From an uncultured Bacilli bacterium (GTDB lineage Bacteria; Bacillota_I; Bacilli_A; RF39; UBA660): a stretch of DNA of 64,000 nt. The position numbers were made by a program, and so were the translations under genes. A model generated the notes under the pieces. It was not told the DNA's origin. It saw only the letters and a program-made list of their open reading frames with translations, and did no database searches. The stretch is taken from NCBI GenBank assembly GCA_910577505.1, contig CAJTLN010000002.1, forward strand, positions 62,001 to 126,000. The letters are read 5' to 3'. This document shows positions 6,449 to 16,826 of this stretch, piece after piece (the stretch's first letter is position 1; each line of letters opens with the position of its first letter).

Positions 6449-9349
6449 ATGTATATACCTATTGGTATTAAATCAGATTATTCATTATTAAAAAGTTTAA
6501 TAAAAATACCTGATTTAATGAAATATTTAGTTAGTAAGAACATTACTGCAGCAGGAATACTTGATGATAATTTATTTAGTAGTATGTGTTTTTATAATAG
6601 TTGTATTAAGAATAATATAAAACCTATTATAGGATTAGAAGTTAAAATAAGTATGGGAAGTATTTATTTGTATGCTAAAAATTATGAAGGCTATCAAAAT
6701 TTACTTAAAATAAATACAATTATTCAAGAAAGAGAAATTAATTATATAGATTTAAAGAGTTATAAAAAAAATATTATTTGTGTTTTGCCTTATAAGAATA
6801 AAGATGTGTATGATGAAATAAAGAATATATATGAAGATTTGTTTATCGGTTATGGCGATGAGTTTGAGCGTAAGAATGCTTTAATTATAAGCGAAAAAGT
6901 AGTTTATATTAATGTTGTCAGAACATTTAGCTTTCAAGATGTTAAATATTTAGGAATATTAAATGAAATTGATACTGGTGAATGTATTGATTTAGAAGTA
7001 TATACTGATGCTTATTTAGATAGAGAAGTAAGTTTAGATGATGCTAAAACAGTAGAAGAATTTAGTAAATTAATAGATTTACATATTGATAATAGTAAGA
7101 AATATATTCCACATTTTGATGAAAATATTAAAGATTCTTATGGTTATCTTAGTTCATTATGTAAGAGAGGGTTAAATAAGAGACTTAATGGCAATGTAAC
7201 TAAGGAATATGCTGATAGACTTATGATGGAACTTGATGTAATTAATAGAATGGGGTTTGTAGATTACTTCTTGATTGTTTATGATTATGTTAAATTTGCG
7301 AAAACTCATAATATATTAGTTGGAGCAGGCAGAGGTAGTGCTGCTGGTTCTTTAGTAAGTTACTCAATTGGTATTACAAATGTTGATCCGATAGAATACG
7401 ATTTATTATTTGAAAGATTTTTAAATCCAGAACGTATTACTATGCCAGATATAGATATAGATTTTGAATATACAAAAAGAGATCAAGTTATTAATTATGT
7501 TAAAGATAGATATGGGCATAATAATGTAGCTAATATAATGACTTTTGGTACTTTAGGAGTTCGTCAAGTAATTAGAGATGTTGGTAAATGTTTAAATATT
7601 GAGACATCTTTAATAGATAAATTAAGTAATTTATTAGATCCTAAGATGTCTTTAAAAGAGAATTTAGAGAATAAATATGTTAAAGAGTATGTAGGAGCTA
7701 ATAGTGATTTACAAAAATTATATAAAGTAAGTTTTAAATTAGAAGGATTAAAAAGACATATTAGTACTCATGCTGCTGGTGTTGTTATATCTTCAGAACA
7801 ATTAGATAATGTTATTCCAATTTGCTATAGTGGTGGAGAATTACTTACTGGTGTAACAATGGAGTACTTAGAAGATTTAGGATTATTAAAAATGGATTTT
7901 TTAGCTTTAAGAAATTTAACAATAATTCAAAATGTATTGGAATTAATTCAAGAAGAAACTGGGAATAAGATTAATTTGTCTGAAATACCTTTAGATGATA
8001 AAGAGACAATGGATATTTTTAAAAGAGTTGATACTGAAGGAGTATTTCAATATGAAAGTTCAGGGATGAAGAATTTTATTGCAAAAGTAAAACCAGATAA
8101 CTTTAGTGATTTAGTTGCAATAATAGCTTTATTTAGACCTGGTCCAATGGGAAATATAGATACGTTTGTTAAAAGAAAAGAAGGAAAAGAAGAAGTAATA
8201 TATCCAGATCCTTCTTTAGAAGAAATACTTAAAGATACATATGGAATTATGATTTATCAAGAACAGATAATGCAAGTACTTGTTAAAATGGGAAATTATA
8301 CTTTTGCTGAGGCTGATAACATAAGAAGAGCTATGAGTAAAAAGAAACACGATGTAATGGAACATGAAAGAGAAGTATTTGTTAGTAGGTCAGAGAAGAA
8401 TGGATATACAAAAGAAAAGGCTGAGGAAGTTTATGACTTAATTATTAAGTTTGCTAATTATGGATTCAATAAAGCACATTCAGTTGCCTATGCTTTGATA
8501 GGTTATCAAATGGCATGGCTTAAAGCGCATTATCCAGTTTATTTTATTGCAAACTTACTTAATATGAGTATTGGTAGTGATATTAAAACTAAAGAATATT
8601 TAGATGAAGCTAAGAAAAAAAATATATTGATATTTAAGCCTAGTATTAATGTTAGTATGGATTATTATGTAATAAAAAATAATGCTTTACTATTACCATT
8701 AAATGCAATACATAATGTTGGGGGAGCTGCAGTTAGTGATATAATAACTGAAAGACGAGAGAATGGCAGATTTACAGATTTTTTCAATTTTGTTGCTAGA
8801 ACATATGGAAAGAGTGTTAATAAAAAAACAATTGAATCATTAATTGATGCAGATTGTTTTAGAGATTTTAATATTAATCATAAGTCTTTAATTAATACAA
8901 TAGATAGTGCTTTAGATTATGCGGTTCTTTGCAGTGACTTAGATGAATCTTTAGTTATGAAACCAAATTATGAAATAGATAATGAATATAGTGATTCTCT
9001 ATTAATGAGTAGAGAACTTAATACGTTTGGGTATTTTGTTACTAATCATCCAGCATCTAAATATATAGATGGAATTATGAAAATTAAAGATATAAAGAAA
9101 TTTTTTGATAAATATGTCAATTGTGTTGTTATAATAAATAGCATTAGGAAAATTAAAACAAAAAAAGCAGAAGATATGGGATTTATTTCAGGCAGTGATG
9201 AAACTGATTCATGTGATTTTATAATATTTCCCAAAAATAATAGATATCTTACGGAATTAAAAAAAGATGATTTAGTTAATATAAGAGGACAAGTTACAAG
9301 GAGAATAGATAAATATCAGATTGTAGTAACGAGTATAGAAAAATTATAG
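6449..9349 (+). CDS. dnaE: DNA polymerase III subunit alpha, DnaE type
   Basis: Second replicative polymerase of low-GC Gram-positives, acting mainly on the lagging strand. 966 residues, about 150 shorter than Bacillus DnaE. The N-terminal PHP domain is degenerate: the HLH metal-binding start is replaced (PIGIKSDYSLL) and no PHP histidine cluster is visible. The polymerase core is intact, with GAGRGSAAGSLVSY and the PDIDIDF metal-binding Asp motif, later HAAGVVIS and GFNKAHSVAYA. A C-terminal OB-fold-like segment is present (QVTRRIDKYQIVV). ATG 6449 is chosen because GAAGGGTGG at 6432-6440 is well spaced from it. polC starts 12 bases downstream. Confidence 0.95.
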   Translation: MYIPIGIKSDYSLLKSLIKIPDLMKYLVSKNITAAGILDDNLFSSMCFYNSCIKNNIKPIIGLEVKISMGSIYLYAKNYEGYQNLLKINTIIQEREINYIDLKSYKKNIICVLPYKNKDVYDEIKNIYEDLFIGYGDEFERKNALIISEKVVYINVVRTFSFQDVKYLGILNEIDTGECIDLEVYTDAYLDREVSLDDAKTVEEFSKLIDLHIDNSKKYIPHFDENIKDSYGYLSSLCKRGLNKRLNGNVTKEYADRLMMELDVINRMGFVDYFLIVYDYVKFAKTHNILVGAGRGSAAGSLVSYSIGITNVDPIEYDLLFERFLNPERITMPDIDIDFEYTKRDQVINYVKDRYGHNNVANIMTFGTLGVRQVIRDVGKCLNIETSLIDKLSNLLDPKMSLKENLENKYVKEYVGANSDLQKLYKVSFKLEGLKRHISTHAAGVVISSEQLDNVIPICYSGGELLTGVTMEYLEDLGLLKMDFLALRNLTIIQNVLELIQEETGNKINLSEIPLDDKETMDIFKRVDTEGVFQYESSGMKNFIAKVKPDNFSDLVAIIALFRPGPMGNIDTFVKRKEGKEEVIYPDPSLEEILKDTYGIMIYQEQIMQVLVKMGNYTFAEADNIRRAMSKKKHDVMEHEREVFVSRSEKNGYTKEKAEEVYDLIIKFANYGFNKAHSVAYALIGYQMAWLKAHYPVYFIANLLNMSIGSDIKTKEYLDEAKKKNILIFKPSINVSMDYYVIKNNALLLPLNAIHNVGGAAVSDIITERRENGRFTDFFNFVARTYGKSVNKKTIESLIDADCFRDFNINHKSLINTIDSALDYAVLCSDLDESLVMKPNYEIDNEYSDSLLMSRELNTFGYFVTNHPASKYIDGIMKIKDIKKFFDKYVNCVVIINSIRKIKTKKAEDMGFISGSDETDSCDFIIFPKNNRYLTELKKDDLVNIRGQVTRRIDKYQIVVTSIEKL

Positions 9350-9361
9350 GAGGTTTGTAGT

Positions 9362-12300
9362 ATGCAGGAGAATTTACTTAAGTTTTTAAATAGTGTTGGA
9401 TATGAAGATATAAATGGAGATTTTATTGACGCATATATTTCAAGAGTTGTTTTAAAAAAGAAAGAAGAAGTCTTTGAAGTATTTATTGAAAATGAAAGAC
9501 CCATTAATCCTGTTGCTACTTTAGAATTAAATAAATGTGCTAAAAAAGGAATTAATGGTAAAAGTAAATGTCACATTAATTATATTTATGATGATATGGA
9601 TGATGAAGATATACTAGAAGCTTTTAAAGTATTATTGGGGGATTTAATTACTAAAAGACCTTCTTTAGTTTCATTAGAAAATAAAAATATTACTATTGAT
9701 GATGATTTTATAATTATTGAACTTGATAGTAAGAGTGAAGAATATGATATGATTCAAAAAGAGATTAGAGGCTTAGGAGACGAGTTAGTTGAACTAGGAT
9801 TCTATGAAATGGAAATTACGACAGCTATTAATAAAGATAATGAACGTAAAATTCAAGAAGAGATAGAAGAATTACGTAATAGAAAGATTGAAATAGATTA
9901 TGTTCCAGAACCAGAATTTAATAATGGAGGAAATGGTTATAGTAAAGGTGGATGGACACCTAAGAAAAAGGTAGAATATTCTCGTGAAGGATTAGTTACT
10001 ATTGAAAGTATTGATCAAGAAGAAAATAATGTTCATTTAGAAGCTTATATATTTGGAGCAGAGTTTAATCAATTAAAAACTAAAGATGGAAGAGACTTAT
10101 TTTTAATTACTTTAAAGATAAGTGATAATACATCAAGTATTTTAGCTAAGTGTTTTGCGAAGGATGAAGAAGATTTTATAGCTAAGAGTAAGGAGCTTAA
10201 AAATGGGACTTGGTGGAGCTTTAAAGGACAAGTTAGGTATGATAATTTTGCTGATGACTTAGTGTTTAATTTTAGAAGTTATGAAGCGTTAGAAAATACA
10301 CCAACATTTAAAAGATTAGATAATGAATCAGAAAAGAGAGTAGAATTACATTCTCATACAATGATGAGTCAGATGGATGGTGTTTGTGACGAGGTAAAAT
10401 TAGTTAAGCAAGCGATGGAATGGGGACATAGTGGTATCGCTATAACAGATCACGATTGTTGTCAGTCATTTCCGCATGTTTTTGGAGAAGTAACTTCATA
10501 TAATAAAGGTTTAAAGAAGAAAGCACAAGCGAAGATAGATGATTTAAAGAAGAGTTTAGAAGAAATAAAAGAAACAGGCAATGAGACAGGTATTGCTGAA
10601 ATGGAAAAAATGATTGCTCAAGCTGAAGAAGAAAAGAAAAATTTAAAATTCTTTAAGGCTGGTTATGGAGCAGAAATTGAAATGTGCGAGTCTTTTTTGA
10701 ATGTTTGTTTTAATGCAACAGATGAACTTATAGAAGGGAATACTTTTGTTGTATTCGATACAGAAACAACAGGTTTTAATCCGGGACTTGGGGACTCAAT
10801 GATTGAAGTTGGTGGAGTTAAGATTCATAATGGTGAAGTAGTAGATCGTTTTGATGAATTAATTAATCCAGGACATCATATTGATGAACAAATTACAAGA
10901 GTTACAGATATCTCTGATGATGATGTTAAAGACGCTGACAATGAAGAGAATGTTGTTAGGAGATTTAAAGAATGGATTGGGAATTTACCATTAGTTGCAC
11001 ATAATGCACGATTTGATAAGAATATGCTTGATATGGCTTATTATAAGTATGATTTAGGTAAGTTAGAAAATCCTATTATAGATACTTTAATGTTATCAAG
11101 AGTTATAAATAGAGATTTAAAGAGACATAGTTTAGCAGCTTTAGGTAAGTTCTATGGAATAGATACTGGTGAAGCAGATGAAGATGAGGAGAATGTTTCA
11201 GAATCTGGAGTTACTGGAGTAATAATTGATCCTGATGTAGGAGAAGCATTTACTAGTATTTTAGTAGATGGAGAAGAAGTATTAAATATTGAGAAACAGG
11301 AATATTATGATATCGATATTAGTACAGAAGAAAGAGTTAAGAAATATAGAAATGTATATCATTTAGCAACATTACATAAAGCTTCTAAGACTGAAGAAGT
11401 ACATGTAGAAGTAAAGACTAAAGATGGTGTTGAACTAATTGATTTTGAACCAAATATTAAGTTACATCCAGCTGAAAATGATATAGAAATTAAATTTACT
11501 GATGATTTTGGAGAAAAAGCTATTACGGTAGTTGTTTATGTTGGGCAACACCATGGTGCCGATGTCGACTCTGAAAATACTGGTTATATATTTAATAAGA
11601 TGTTAAGTCAAATTAAAGGAATAGAAAAATTAAGTGATTTAAATAATTTAGGATTACTAGAAGAAACTAGTTTTAGAAATAATCCAAAGTTACTTGATCA
11701 TATTGGTGATTTAAGTACATTAAAGAACTATATTATTAAACCTTTGGAAGGTGAAGAAGTACCAGAAGAACAGGGATATCCATTTGAAAAATATGGCAAT
11801 ATGGAATATAGATGGAAATTTCCTTGGTGTCATGAAGATTTTTTACAAATGTATGAAAATATTCCTGGGAAGACTTATACAGAACATATTGCTAATATGT
11901 ATGATAATAGTAAACATATTACTTTTATAGCTAAAAATAAAGTTGGATTAAAGAATTTATTTAGAATCGTAAGTTTTGCTAATACTAACTTTATTCAAAG
12001 AAATGCTAGATTGCCTCGTAAGTTAATTGAAGAAAATAGAGAAGGTTTATTAGTAGGTAGTGCGTGTTTAAATGGTGAGATATTCTATTTAGCTGAAACA
12101 CGTAGTGAGGAAGACTTAATGGAAGCGATGAAATTTTATGATTACATAGAAGTTCAGCCACCTGAAAATTACTCACATTTGTTACGTGGTCATGATATTA
12201 ATAATATTGATCATTTACATTATTGTTTGAAAAAGATAATTAGATGTGCGAAAAAGTTAGATAAGTTAATTGTTGCTACAGGAGATGTTCATAACATAAA

Positions 12301-15178
12301 TCGTGAAGATAGATTATATCGTGAGATTATAGTTAATCAAAATGTCCCAGGTAAAGGAAGACATCCGCTAGCTCGTTATTTAAATGGTAGTAATAAACGT
12401 AATACTAATAATGATAATATTAAGAATGTAATAGATAAGTGTGCTTCACAGGGAGTTGTTCTTGATACAGTAGAACAAAAAGTATTAAAGTATATTTATA
12501 TTTTAACTAAAATTAAGAGAATACCAATTACTGCACTTAATATAGCTTCAATATATGCACCTAGTAAAAAGGATACATCAGAGGATGCATTTAAAGGTAA
12601 AGATGGTGAAGGTGAAAAATTAAAGGCAGTTTCTTCAGCATTAAGAAAACTTACTGTTGCTGGTATAGTTAAAGAGTCTGAAAATGTTTATTCGTTGACA
12701 GGAAATTATAATGATTCAGAAACTGCGACATCAGGTCATATTCCTAATCAATTTTTTAGAACAACTAAAGAGATGTTAGATGAATTTGCATTCTTAGATG
12801 ATTCTGAATTAATTAAAGAGATAGTTATTACTAATCCTAATAAGATTATTGATATGTTAGAAGAGATTGAAGTAGTAGTTTATCCTGATAAACCATATTC
12901 ACCAATAATTGAGCATTCACAAGAAACTTGTCGTGACTTGGTATTTAATAAAGCTCATAGTATGTATGGTGATCCATTACCTCCCAATATAGAAGAACGT
13001 ATTGCCCAAGAGTTTTATGGGGATAAGATAACTGACTTGATTAGAGAGAAACTTGATATAGATCATCCAGAAATGAGTGAAGAAGAGAAAGATAAAATAT
13101 TTATTCCAACTGTTCATGAAGTAATTATGAGTGGTTATGATGGAGTAGTTGCATTAAAGAAAGATCAAGTTAAGAGAAATTCCGAAGAAGAATTGACTGA
13201 TGAGCAAGCAGAAGAGATGGCAAAAGCACAATTAACTGGTATTATTGGCGGAGGATTCGATGTTATTTATCTTATTGCGCAAAAGTTAGTTAAACACTCA
13301 AATGATGATGGTTATTTAGTTGGATCCCGTGGTTCAGTTGGTTCTTCATTTGTTGCAAGTATGATGGGAATTACAGAATGTAATGGCTTACCTGCACATT
13401 ATTATTGTCCTAAATGTTGTTATAGTGAATTTAAGGATGAAAATGGTGTAAGCTACGCTGAGAATTATCCATCTGGTTTTGATTTACCAGCGAAGGAATG
13501 CCCAAAATGTGGAGCATCAATGATTCATGAAGGTAACGACATGCCATTTGCTACATTCTTAGGATTTGCAGGAGAAAAAGTTCCAGATATCGATCTTAAC
13601 TTCTCAGGAGATAACCAAGCATCTGCGCATGAATATACGAAGGTGTTATTTGGTACAGATAATGTATATCGTGCAGGAACTATTGGTACTGTTGCTGATA
13701 AGACAGCTTATGGATATGTACAAGGTTTTTATGAAGAAAGATTATATGATATTTTAAAAATAGAAGCTCAAAGTTATGGGTTATCTGTAATAGGTAAAGA
13801 TGATTTAAAGAAAAAAGGAGTTATTAAATCAGGTATTAGAACACCAGAAATAGAACGTATATCTGTTGGATGTACAGGAGTTAAAAGAACAACAGGTCAA
13901 CATCCAGGTGGAATTGTTGTTGTACCAGGATATAAAGATATTTGGGATTTTACACCATTTCAATATCCAGCAGATGATCCAACTAGTGCATGGAGAACAA
14001 CTCACTTTGATTACCATGCTATTGATGCTGACTTACTTAAACTAGATATACTAGGACACGATGATCCAACAGTATTACGTATGTTACAAGAGTTAGCTTC
14101 AAAATATATAACTAATGGTGAGTATTTTGATGTAACTAAGATTGATTTAGGAGACTTGGATACAATGAAAATATTTACTGGTCCAGAAATACTTGGAGTA
14201 GATAGATATAAGTTACGTGGGTCGACTGATAAAGATGGACGCAAATATTGTCCAACTGGAACTTTAGGGGTTCCTGAGTTTGGTACATCATTTTTACTTG
14301 GAATGCTTGAAGAAACTAAACCAACTACATTTGCTGAGTTAATTAAAATATCTGGTTTATCACATGGTACTGATGTATGGTTAGGCAATGCAAGAGATTT
14401 ATGTACACCGGATGAGACTGGAACAATTCAAGTACCATTTAAAAATGTTATCGGTTGTCGTGACGATATTATGGTTAATTTAATTCAATGGGGAATGAAA
14501 CCGGCAAAAGCATTTAAAATAATGGAGTTTGTTCGTAAAGGAAAAGCAAGCAAAGATCCAGCAACTTGGGCACAACATGCTGAAACAATGAAAGAAGCTA
14601 ATATACCTGAGTGGTATATAGAATCTTGTCGTAAGATAAAGTACATGTTTCCTAAGGCACATGCAACAGCTTATGTAACAAGTGCTTTCCGTATTGCATG
14701 GTTTAAGGTACATCATCCAATTTTATATTATTGTGCATACTTGTCAATTCGACGTGATCAATTTGATATTGAATCAATGATAAAAGGTGCTGATGCCTTA
14801 AGAGCAAAAATTGATGAAATTGATGCTAAGGGGAATTCAGCAAGTAATAAAGAAGTAGATACAAGAGATACTTTATGCTTATGCTTAGAGATGTGTGAAA
14901 GAGGATTCTATTTTAAAAATATTGATGTTGATAAAAGTGATGGTAAAAAATTTATTATTACAGAAGATGAAAAAGGTTTAATTATACCATTTAGAGCATT
15001 AGATGGTTTGGGAGATAACGTTGCTGAAGCAATTGTTAAAGCTCGTCAAGGAGGACCTTTTATCTCAATGGAAGATTTAAGAAATAGAGGAAAAGTAAAT
15101 ACTAGTGCAATGGAAAAACTAAAAGCATTGGGTTGTTTAGATAATATGTCAGAAAGTAATCAATTAAGTTTATTTTAA
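9362..15178 (+). CDS. polC: DNA polymerase III PolC, oversized with several insertions
   Basis: Essential leading-strand replicase of low-GC Gram-positives. Domain order matches PolC: N-terminal domains, OB fold (about 205-310), PHP first half (VELHSHTMMSQMDG, ITDHD), DEDDh exonuclease at 462-600 (FVVFDTETTGF, VAHNARFD), PHP second half, polymerase (GYLVGSRGSVGSS, four-Cys zinc site at 1349-1383, KVPDIDLNFSG near 1406), and the QLSLF C-terminus. At 1938 residues it is about 500 longer than Bacillus PolC. Extra blocks sit in PHP-1 (about 383-430, coiled coil), between exonuclease and PHP-2 (about 603-727), before FRTT (about 1003-1125, winged-helix-like) and before GFDVIYL (about 1232-1290). 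The ribosome binding site TAGGAGG overlaps the dnaE stop. Confidence 0.96.
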   Translation: MQENLLKFLNSVGYEDINGDFIDAYISRVVLKKKEEVFEVFIENERPINPVATLELNKCAKKGINGKSKCHINYIYDDMDDEDILEAFKVLLGDLITKRPSLVSLENKNITIDDDFIIIELDSKSEEYDMIQKEIRGLGDELVELGFYEMEITTAINKDNERKIQEEIEELRNRKIEIDYVPEPEFNNGGNGYSKGGWTPKKKVEYSREGLVTIESIDQEENNVHLEAYIFGAEFNQLKTKDGRDLFLITLKISDNTSSILAKCFAKDEEDFIAKSKELKNGTWWSFKGQVRYDNFADDLVFNFRSYEALENTPTFKRLDNESEKRVELHSHTMMSQMDGVCDEVKLVKQAMEWGHSGIAITDHDCCQSFPHVFGEVTSYNKGLKKKAQAKIDDLKKSLEEIKETGNETGIAEMEKMIAQAEEEKKNLKFFKAGYGAEIEMCESFLNVCFNATDELIEGNTFVVFDTETTGFNPGLGDSMIEVGGVKIHNGEVVDRFDELINPGHHIDEQITRVTDISDDDVKDADNEENVVRRFKEWIGNLPLVAHNARFDKNMLDMAYYKYDLGKLENPIIDTLMLSRVINRDLKRHSLAALGKFYGIDTGEADEDEENVSESGVTGVIIDPDVGEAFTSILVDGEEVLNIEKQEYYDIDISTEERVKKYRNVYHLATLHKASKTEEVHVEVKTKDGVELIDFEPNIKLHPAENDIEIKFTDDFGEKAITVVVYVGQHHGADVDSENTGYIFNKMLSQIKGIEKLSDLNNLGLLEETSFRNNPKLLDHIGDLSTLKNYIIKPLEGEEVPEEQGYPFEKYGNMEYRWKFPWCHEDFLQMYENIPGKTYTEHIANMYDNSKHITFIAKNKVGLKNLFRIVSFANTNFIQRNARLPRKLIEENREGLLVGSACLNGEIFYLAETRSEEDLMEAMKFYDYIEVQPPENYSHLLRGHDINNIDHLHYCLKKIIRCAKKLDKLIVATGDVHNINREDRLYREIIVNQNVPGKGRHPLARYLNGSNKRNTNNDNIKNVIDKCASQGVVLDTVEQKVLKYIYILTKIKRIPITALNIASIYAPSKKDTSEDAFKGKDGEGEKLKAVSSALRKLTVAGIVKESENVYSLTGNYNDSETATSGHIPNQFFRTTKEMLDEFAFLDDSELIKEIVITNPNKIIDMLEEIEVVVYPDKPYSPIIEHSQETCRDLVFNKAHSMYGDPLPPNIEERIAQEFYGDKITDLIREKLDIDHPEMSEEEKDKIFIPTVHEVIMSGYDGVVALKKDQVKRNSEEELTDEQAEEMAKAQLTGIIGGGFDVIYLIAQKLVKHSNDDGYLVGSRGSVGSSFVASMMGITECNGLPAHYYCPKCCYSEFKDENGVSYAENYPSGFDLPAKECPKCGASMIHEGNDMPFATFLGFAGEKVPDIDLNFSGDNQASAHEYTKVLFGTDNVYRAGTIGTVADKTAYGYVQGFYEERLYDILKIEAQSYGLSVIGKDDLKKKGVIKSGIRTPEIERISVGCTGVKRTTGQHPGGIVVVPGYKDIWDFTPFQYPADDPTSAWRTTHFDYHAIDADLLKLDILGHDDPTVLRMLQELASKYITNGEYFDVTKIDLGDLDTMKIFTGPEILGVDRYKLRGSTDKDGRKYCPTGTLGVPEFGTSFLLGMLEETKPTTFAELIKISGLSHGTDVWLGNARDLCTPDETGTIQVPFKNVIGCRDDIMVNLIQWGMKPAKAFKIMEFVRKGKASKDPATWAQHAETMKEANIPEWYIESCRKIKYMFPKAHATAYVTSAFRIAWFKVHHPILYYCAYLSIRRDQFDIESMIKGADALRAKIDEIDAKGNSASNKEVDTRDTLCLCLEMCERGFYFKNIDVDKSDGKKFIITEDEKGLIIPFRALDGLGDNVAEAIVKARQGGPFISMEDLRNRGKVNTSAMEKLKALGCLDNMSESNQLSLF

Positions 15179-15193
15179 TTGATTACTTTTTTT
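15153..15193 (+). terminator. strong terminator overlapping the polC stop
   Basis: A perfect 15-base-pair stem (AAAGTAATCAATTAA with its complement at 15175-15189) encloses the polC stop and runs into a T tract. Confidence 0.85.
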
Positions 15194-15202
15194 ATGCAAA
15201 AT

Positions 15203-15228
15203 AAAAAAGGTTAATTATTTAACCTTTT
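15203..15228 (-). terminator. terminator of the exported protein gene (minus strand)
   Basis: On the minus strand AAAAGGTTAA, a short loop and TTAACCTTTTTT overlap the gene's last codons and stop. It is convergent with the polC terminator. Confidence 0.75.
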
Positions 15229-16009
15229 CAATACTTTTGAAAATATAATTTCCATTATCTGTCTGTGTTAATGTAATAGTATATTTAGTAAATTCATTAA
15301 TTTTATCTTCTGGGAATTTTTCTGAATTCTCTGCAACTATATTTTCACCTTTACTATCTTTTGCAAAAGTTCTAGTATTACCAGTTTTATAAGTATAAGC
15401 AACTGCTATAGTAGTCTTAATATCTTTTTCTTTTTTAGTAGTTTTAACGAACTTATAATCAATTCCGTATTCTGGTGATGAAAGATCAGTTACATCATTA
15501 CGTTTTACTATGTATAAATCATATTCATATATATAAATGAAATCATATAAGTATTCAAATTCATTAATAGAGCTTTCTTCATTTAATTCAATACCAAATA
15601 GTTCTTTAGCTGCTTGCTTAATACCTTCTGCATTATAGAATAAGCATTCGCTAACATCTCCATATTTTTTACTACGATTAATTTCATTAATAACACCATT
15701 TGCAACATTAATATTAAGACCATTGCTTGTAGCATATTTCATTGAAGTATTAAAGATATTGTTTAAATTAAGGTCACTAACTGTGATTTTATCTTTTGCA
15801 TATAACTTTTCACGTCCCATGTAGTTTGTTGATGAACCATAAGTTAAATTTCCAAAATATGTTGTTACTAATTCTTCAACTTTCTTTGTCTCTTCCTCAG
15901 AAGGCTTTTTTTCTCCAAAAAATTGTTTAGAACCAAATATGACAGCTAATGCTATAACGGCAATAATGGCAATAAATACTAAAAGTTTTTTAATGTCTAG
16001 ATTTTTCAT
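15215..16009 (-). CDS. membrane-anchored extracellular protein of unknown function
   Basis: 264 residues. Residues about 8-28 are a strong hydrophobic helix preceded by lysines, and no lipobox is present, so the protein is probably held by an N-terminal anchor with the rest outside. The ectodomain is mixed alpha/beta and polar and ends in a strand-rich segment (YTITLTQTDNGNYIFKSIEK). I recognise no family. It is transcribed toward polC and away from the peptidase C26 gene. The start has a clear AAAGAGG site upstream on the minus strand. Confidence 0.7.
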   Translation of the reverse strand: MKNLDIKKLLVFIAIIAVIALAVIFGSKQFFGEKKPSEEETKKVEELVTTYFGNLTYGSSTNYMGREKLYAKDKITVSDLNLNNIFNTSMKYATSNGLNINVANGVINEINRSKKYGDVSECLFYNAEGIKQAAKELFGIELNEESSINEFEYLYDFIYIYEYDLYIVKRNDVTDLSSPEYGIDYKFVKTTKKEKDIKTTIAVAYTYKTGNTRTFAKDSKGENIVAENSEKFPEDKINEFTKYTITLTQTDNGNYIFKSIEKVK

Positions 16010-16135
16010 TTATTCTTTACCTCTTTCCTATTATAAATAATAGCATATTATTTTAAAATAATCTATAATTTTAAAGATATATTATGATAAAAGAATTGTA
16101 TTTGTTGTATAATTTTATTACATGGAGGAGATATA

Positions 16136-16816
16136 ATGATAAAAGGTAAAGCGGTTATAGGAATACTAGCGACTAGTAACTATATGGTTACTAATGATAC
16201 ATTTCAAGATACATATAGATATGGAAATAATTATGCTAAGAAAATAGTAGAATGTGGAGGAATACCATATTTTATTCCTTTAGAGGATGAAAAAATTATA
16301 CCTGATACTTTAGAAATTTGTGATGGTTTATTGCTTCCTGGTGGAAGTAGAGTAAGACCTGTTAATTTTGAAATAATAGATTATTTTTATAAAAATAATA
16401 AACCAATATTAGGTATTTGTTTAGGTATGCAGACATTGGCTATGTATTCAGTTAATATAGAAAATGATGAGAATTTAAGAATAATTAAACAAATTGATAA
16501 TGGAGTTGATCATTGGCCAGTTGAGCTACTTAGAGATAATAATGATACTGTAGTTCATAAAGATGTTATTAAGAAAGATACTAAACTATATGATATTTTT
16601 AAACAAGGAGAAATAGTGGTTAATAGTGTACATAAAAATACTATTACTGAAGTAGGATCTAAATTTAGAGTAAGTATTGAATCGGAAGATGGACTTATTG
16701 AAGGAATAGAGTATATTGATAATGATAAATTTATTATAGGTGTTCAGTTTCATCCAGAGATATTGTCACAATTTAAATGTGTATTTGATAAATTTATTTT
16801 GGAGTGCCAGAAGTAA
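16136..16816 (+). CDS. class I glutamine amidotransferase-like peptidase C26
   Basis: 226 residues, cytoplasmic. Family C26 includes gamma-glutamyl-GABA hydrolase PuuD and folate gamma-glutamyl hydrolase. Key features are GILATSN at the start, DGLLLPGG, the nucleophile elbow GICLGMQ with Cys95, and VQFHPE with His206 and Glu208, completing the Cys-His-Glu triad. The substrate is likely a gamma-glutamyl compound, but no puu-type genes are nearby to define it. ATG 16136 follows TGGAGGAG. Upstream TATAAT at 16108-16113 is a plausible -10. Confidence 0.85.
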   Translation: MIKGKAVIGILATSNYMVTNDTFQDTYRYGNNYAKKIVECGGIPYFIPLEDEKIIPDTLEICDGLLLPGGSRVRPVNFEIIDYFYKNNKPILGICLGMQTLAMYSVNIENDENLRIIKQIDNGVDHWPVELLRDNNDTVVHKDVIKKDTKLYDIFKQGEIVVNSVHKNTITEVGSKFRVSIESEDGLIEGIEYIDNDKFIIGVQFHPEILSQFKCVFDKFILECQK

Positions 16817-16826
16817 TCCTGTATCT

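Noticed and set aside
10505..13235. Inteins in the PolC insertions
   Set aside because: The inserts lack the Cys/Ser start and His-Asn-Cys/Ser end and have no homing endonuclease motifs; they look like ordinary folded domains.
14011..14388. Antisense frame of 125 codons within polC
   Set aside because: It is complementary to conserved PolC codons and has no ribosome binding site; a shadow of polC codon bias.
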